From assembly GCA_008973525.1 (NCBI GenBank), contig WACJ01000058.1, positions 682,001 through 746,000 of the forward strand: 64,000 nt of DNA, read 5' to 3'. Positions 62,955 to 64,000 of the stretch are shown here, piece after piece; position 1 is the stretch's first letter, and each line of letters starts with the position of its first letter. The DNA is from Stenopsyche tienmushanensis (Eukaryota > Arthropoda > Insecta > Trichoptera > Stenopsychidae). A model generated the notes under the pieces. That model worked only from the letters and a program-made list of their open reading frames with translations. It was not told the DNA's origin and did not search any database. A program made the translations under genes and the position numbers.

Positions 62955-63110
62955 ATCATAAGTGTATGGGGTGCTTTCTAGTGTCCAGCTGCTCGAATGA
63001 AGAGCTATACATGTGTGCTGGCGGGGGGTGGGGGGAGTCAGAGAGAGACAGAAACAGCGTCTAGCCAATCAGCGTCCGTCATGCGAAGAGAGTGGGGGCG
63101 ATAGGGACCG
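62955..63110. promoter_or_regulatory. GC-rich block with G-runs, GAGA repeats and a CCAAT box
   Basis: A (G)6-T-(G)6-type run at about 63022-63036 is followed by GAGAGAGACAG, a CCAATCAG box at 63065-63072, and GAAGAGAGTGGGGGCG. CAGCTGCTCG at about 62987 holds an E-box. The combination resembles a proximal promoter or a Polycomb/GAGA-factor element. No transcript start or exon can be attached to it. Confidence 0.4.
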
Positions 63111-64000
63111 AATTTCAGTACACTTGTAATAAGAACTCATAATTCTAATTAGATTTTTTGCTTGTGCGAATCTGCGTCCAAGATTACAATCCAATAATTG
63201 TCTGACTAGACTTTATGTATATACATTCCATAGCGCCGTAGCCAATCCTATTAATTTAAATCTAATTTATTTTTAACACGCAACCAGAGCCTCTCAATTA
63301 ATCAAAAAAAAATGTAATCAATCAAAAATTCGAGAATTCCGAATATAATTAAATACGGCGATCCGATGGACTCAAATTCTGCATTTATTAATCTTGATAT
63401 AATTACATTATGGCACAGCAGTGGCGTAGTCATCCCGATCGTACGTATTTATCATCGTTACGGCGTCCCGTAATGTTTATTTGCAAAATATTACATTAGG
63501 ATGAAAAATAATGTAGTTTACATGGACGGAGCGAGATTGGTTGTGTGTGTTTACTCCACTTTGTCGGTACATTTCGAGCTGATTTAGTATTTAATGGTGG
63601 AAGCTAGAGTAGAGATGGTGAATAAACCACAGGCAAAGTGGCACTAAATGTCAGACCACTTAGCTATAAATTCTAAGAAATTGCCCTTTTGTTAATATCT
63701 ACAAAATATATCCTGCGCTAAAACGAGCCATCGTGTGCTTAGTTTTAATAAAAACAGAGCTACGCTGTGTGAAAGTTTTCAAATTTCCGACAAAATTTAT
63801 GAACAACCCCTTGGGCTTTTACGAAAACCGCAAACAAAAACATCACTACATCGAACGATTCGAATGTATTGTATTTGAGCTTCGATTGTAAACATCAACG
63901 GTCAATTATGTAATTAAAAGCTCTGATAATATCGTTATTTTATGCTGGATTAAATCTACTGAAGATTGCATACTAAATGTTATGGATGTATAAGATGTGA
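63111..64000. other. right-edge non-coding sequence
   Basis: Mixed AT-rich DNA with no coding frame or repeat that I recognise. Confidence 0.4.

Noticed and set aside
63419..63429. CAGTGGCGTAG identical to the outer hAT terminus
   Set aside because: There is only an 11-base match, with no partner terminus or target duplication. It may be a solo relic or chance.
14315..64000. Search for the Vsx exon with homeodomain residues 1-46
   Set aside because: No minus-strand donor preceded by an Asp-Arg-Ile-Gln-type end and no helix 1-2 sequence was found by eye, so it is reported as missing, not placed.
1..64000. CRISPR arrays, bacterial operons, rRNA genes, intact tRNA genes
   Set aside because: None was seen. 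The tRNA-like B boxes belong to dispersed SINEs and lack a complete cloverleaf.

Overview
This is an AT-rich, intron-bearing, transposon-rich piece of animal nuclear genome, almost certainly from an insect. Only two protein-coding genes can be recognised with confidence. They converge on each other in the first 14.3 kb. At the left edge is the last coding exon of the formin Daam on the + strand (296-637), carrying the C-terminal autoinhibitory DAD segment. On the - strand are the last four coding exons of a Vsx (Chx10-type) paired-like homeobox gene (14140-14314, 9694-9842, 9384-9619, 8933-9304). They hold the end of the homeodomain, the CVC domain, an OAR-like motif and a histidine-rich 11-residue repeat. 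The first part of the homeodomain was not found, so the 5' end of Vsx lies upstream of the window or was missed.

Layout: 1-295 Daam intron; 296-637 Daam exon; 638 to about 2.7 kb Daam 3'UTR and downstream; 3-7.2 kb a graveyard of mobile elements (a mariner scrap, a jockey-like reverse transcriptase scrap, a dead pogo/Tigger transposase and a hAT-type repeat); 7.2-8.9 kb Vsx 3'UTR and spacer; 8.9-14.3 kb Vsx exons, with a dead hAT transposase and an unexplained 192-codon open frame in the 4.3-kb intron; 14.3-64 kb no recognisable host exon.

The last 50 kb alternates AT-rich DNA with islands of higher GC content, as expected for a developmental regulator's control region. It is peppered with mobile-element debris. 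The clearest example is a nested composite at 25719-29199: an outer hAT-type element with an 8-bp target duplication holds a second terminal-repeat element, which itself contains a retroviral-type LTR remnant and a small hAT MITE. Two tRNA-derived SINE families, a mariner MITE and a decayed Tc1 transposase are scattered across the rest.

The most interesting non-repeat signals are four CACGTG E-boxes within 55 bp (51485-51539), a TATA box followed by a well-formed 79-bp intron but no open reading frame (56304-56439), a 45-bp hairpin at 58912-58956, and a three-way reading-frame conflict in the penultimate Vsx exon. No novel multi-gene system was found. Identifications rest on reading translations and repeats by eye, without database searches.
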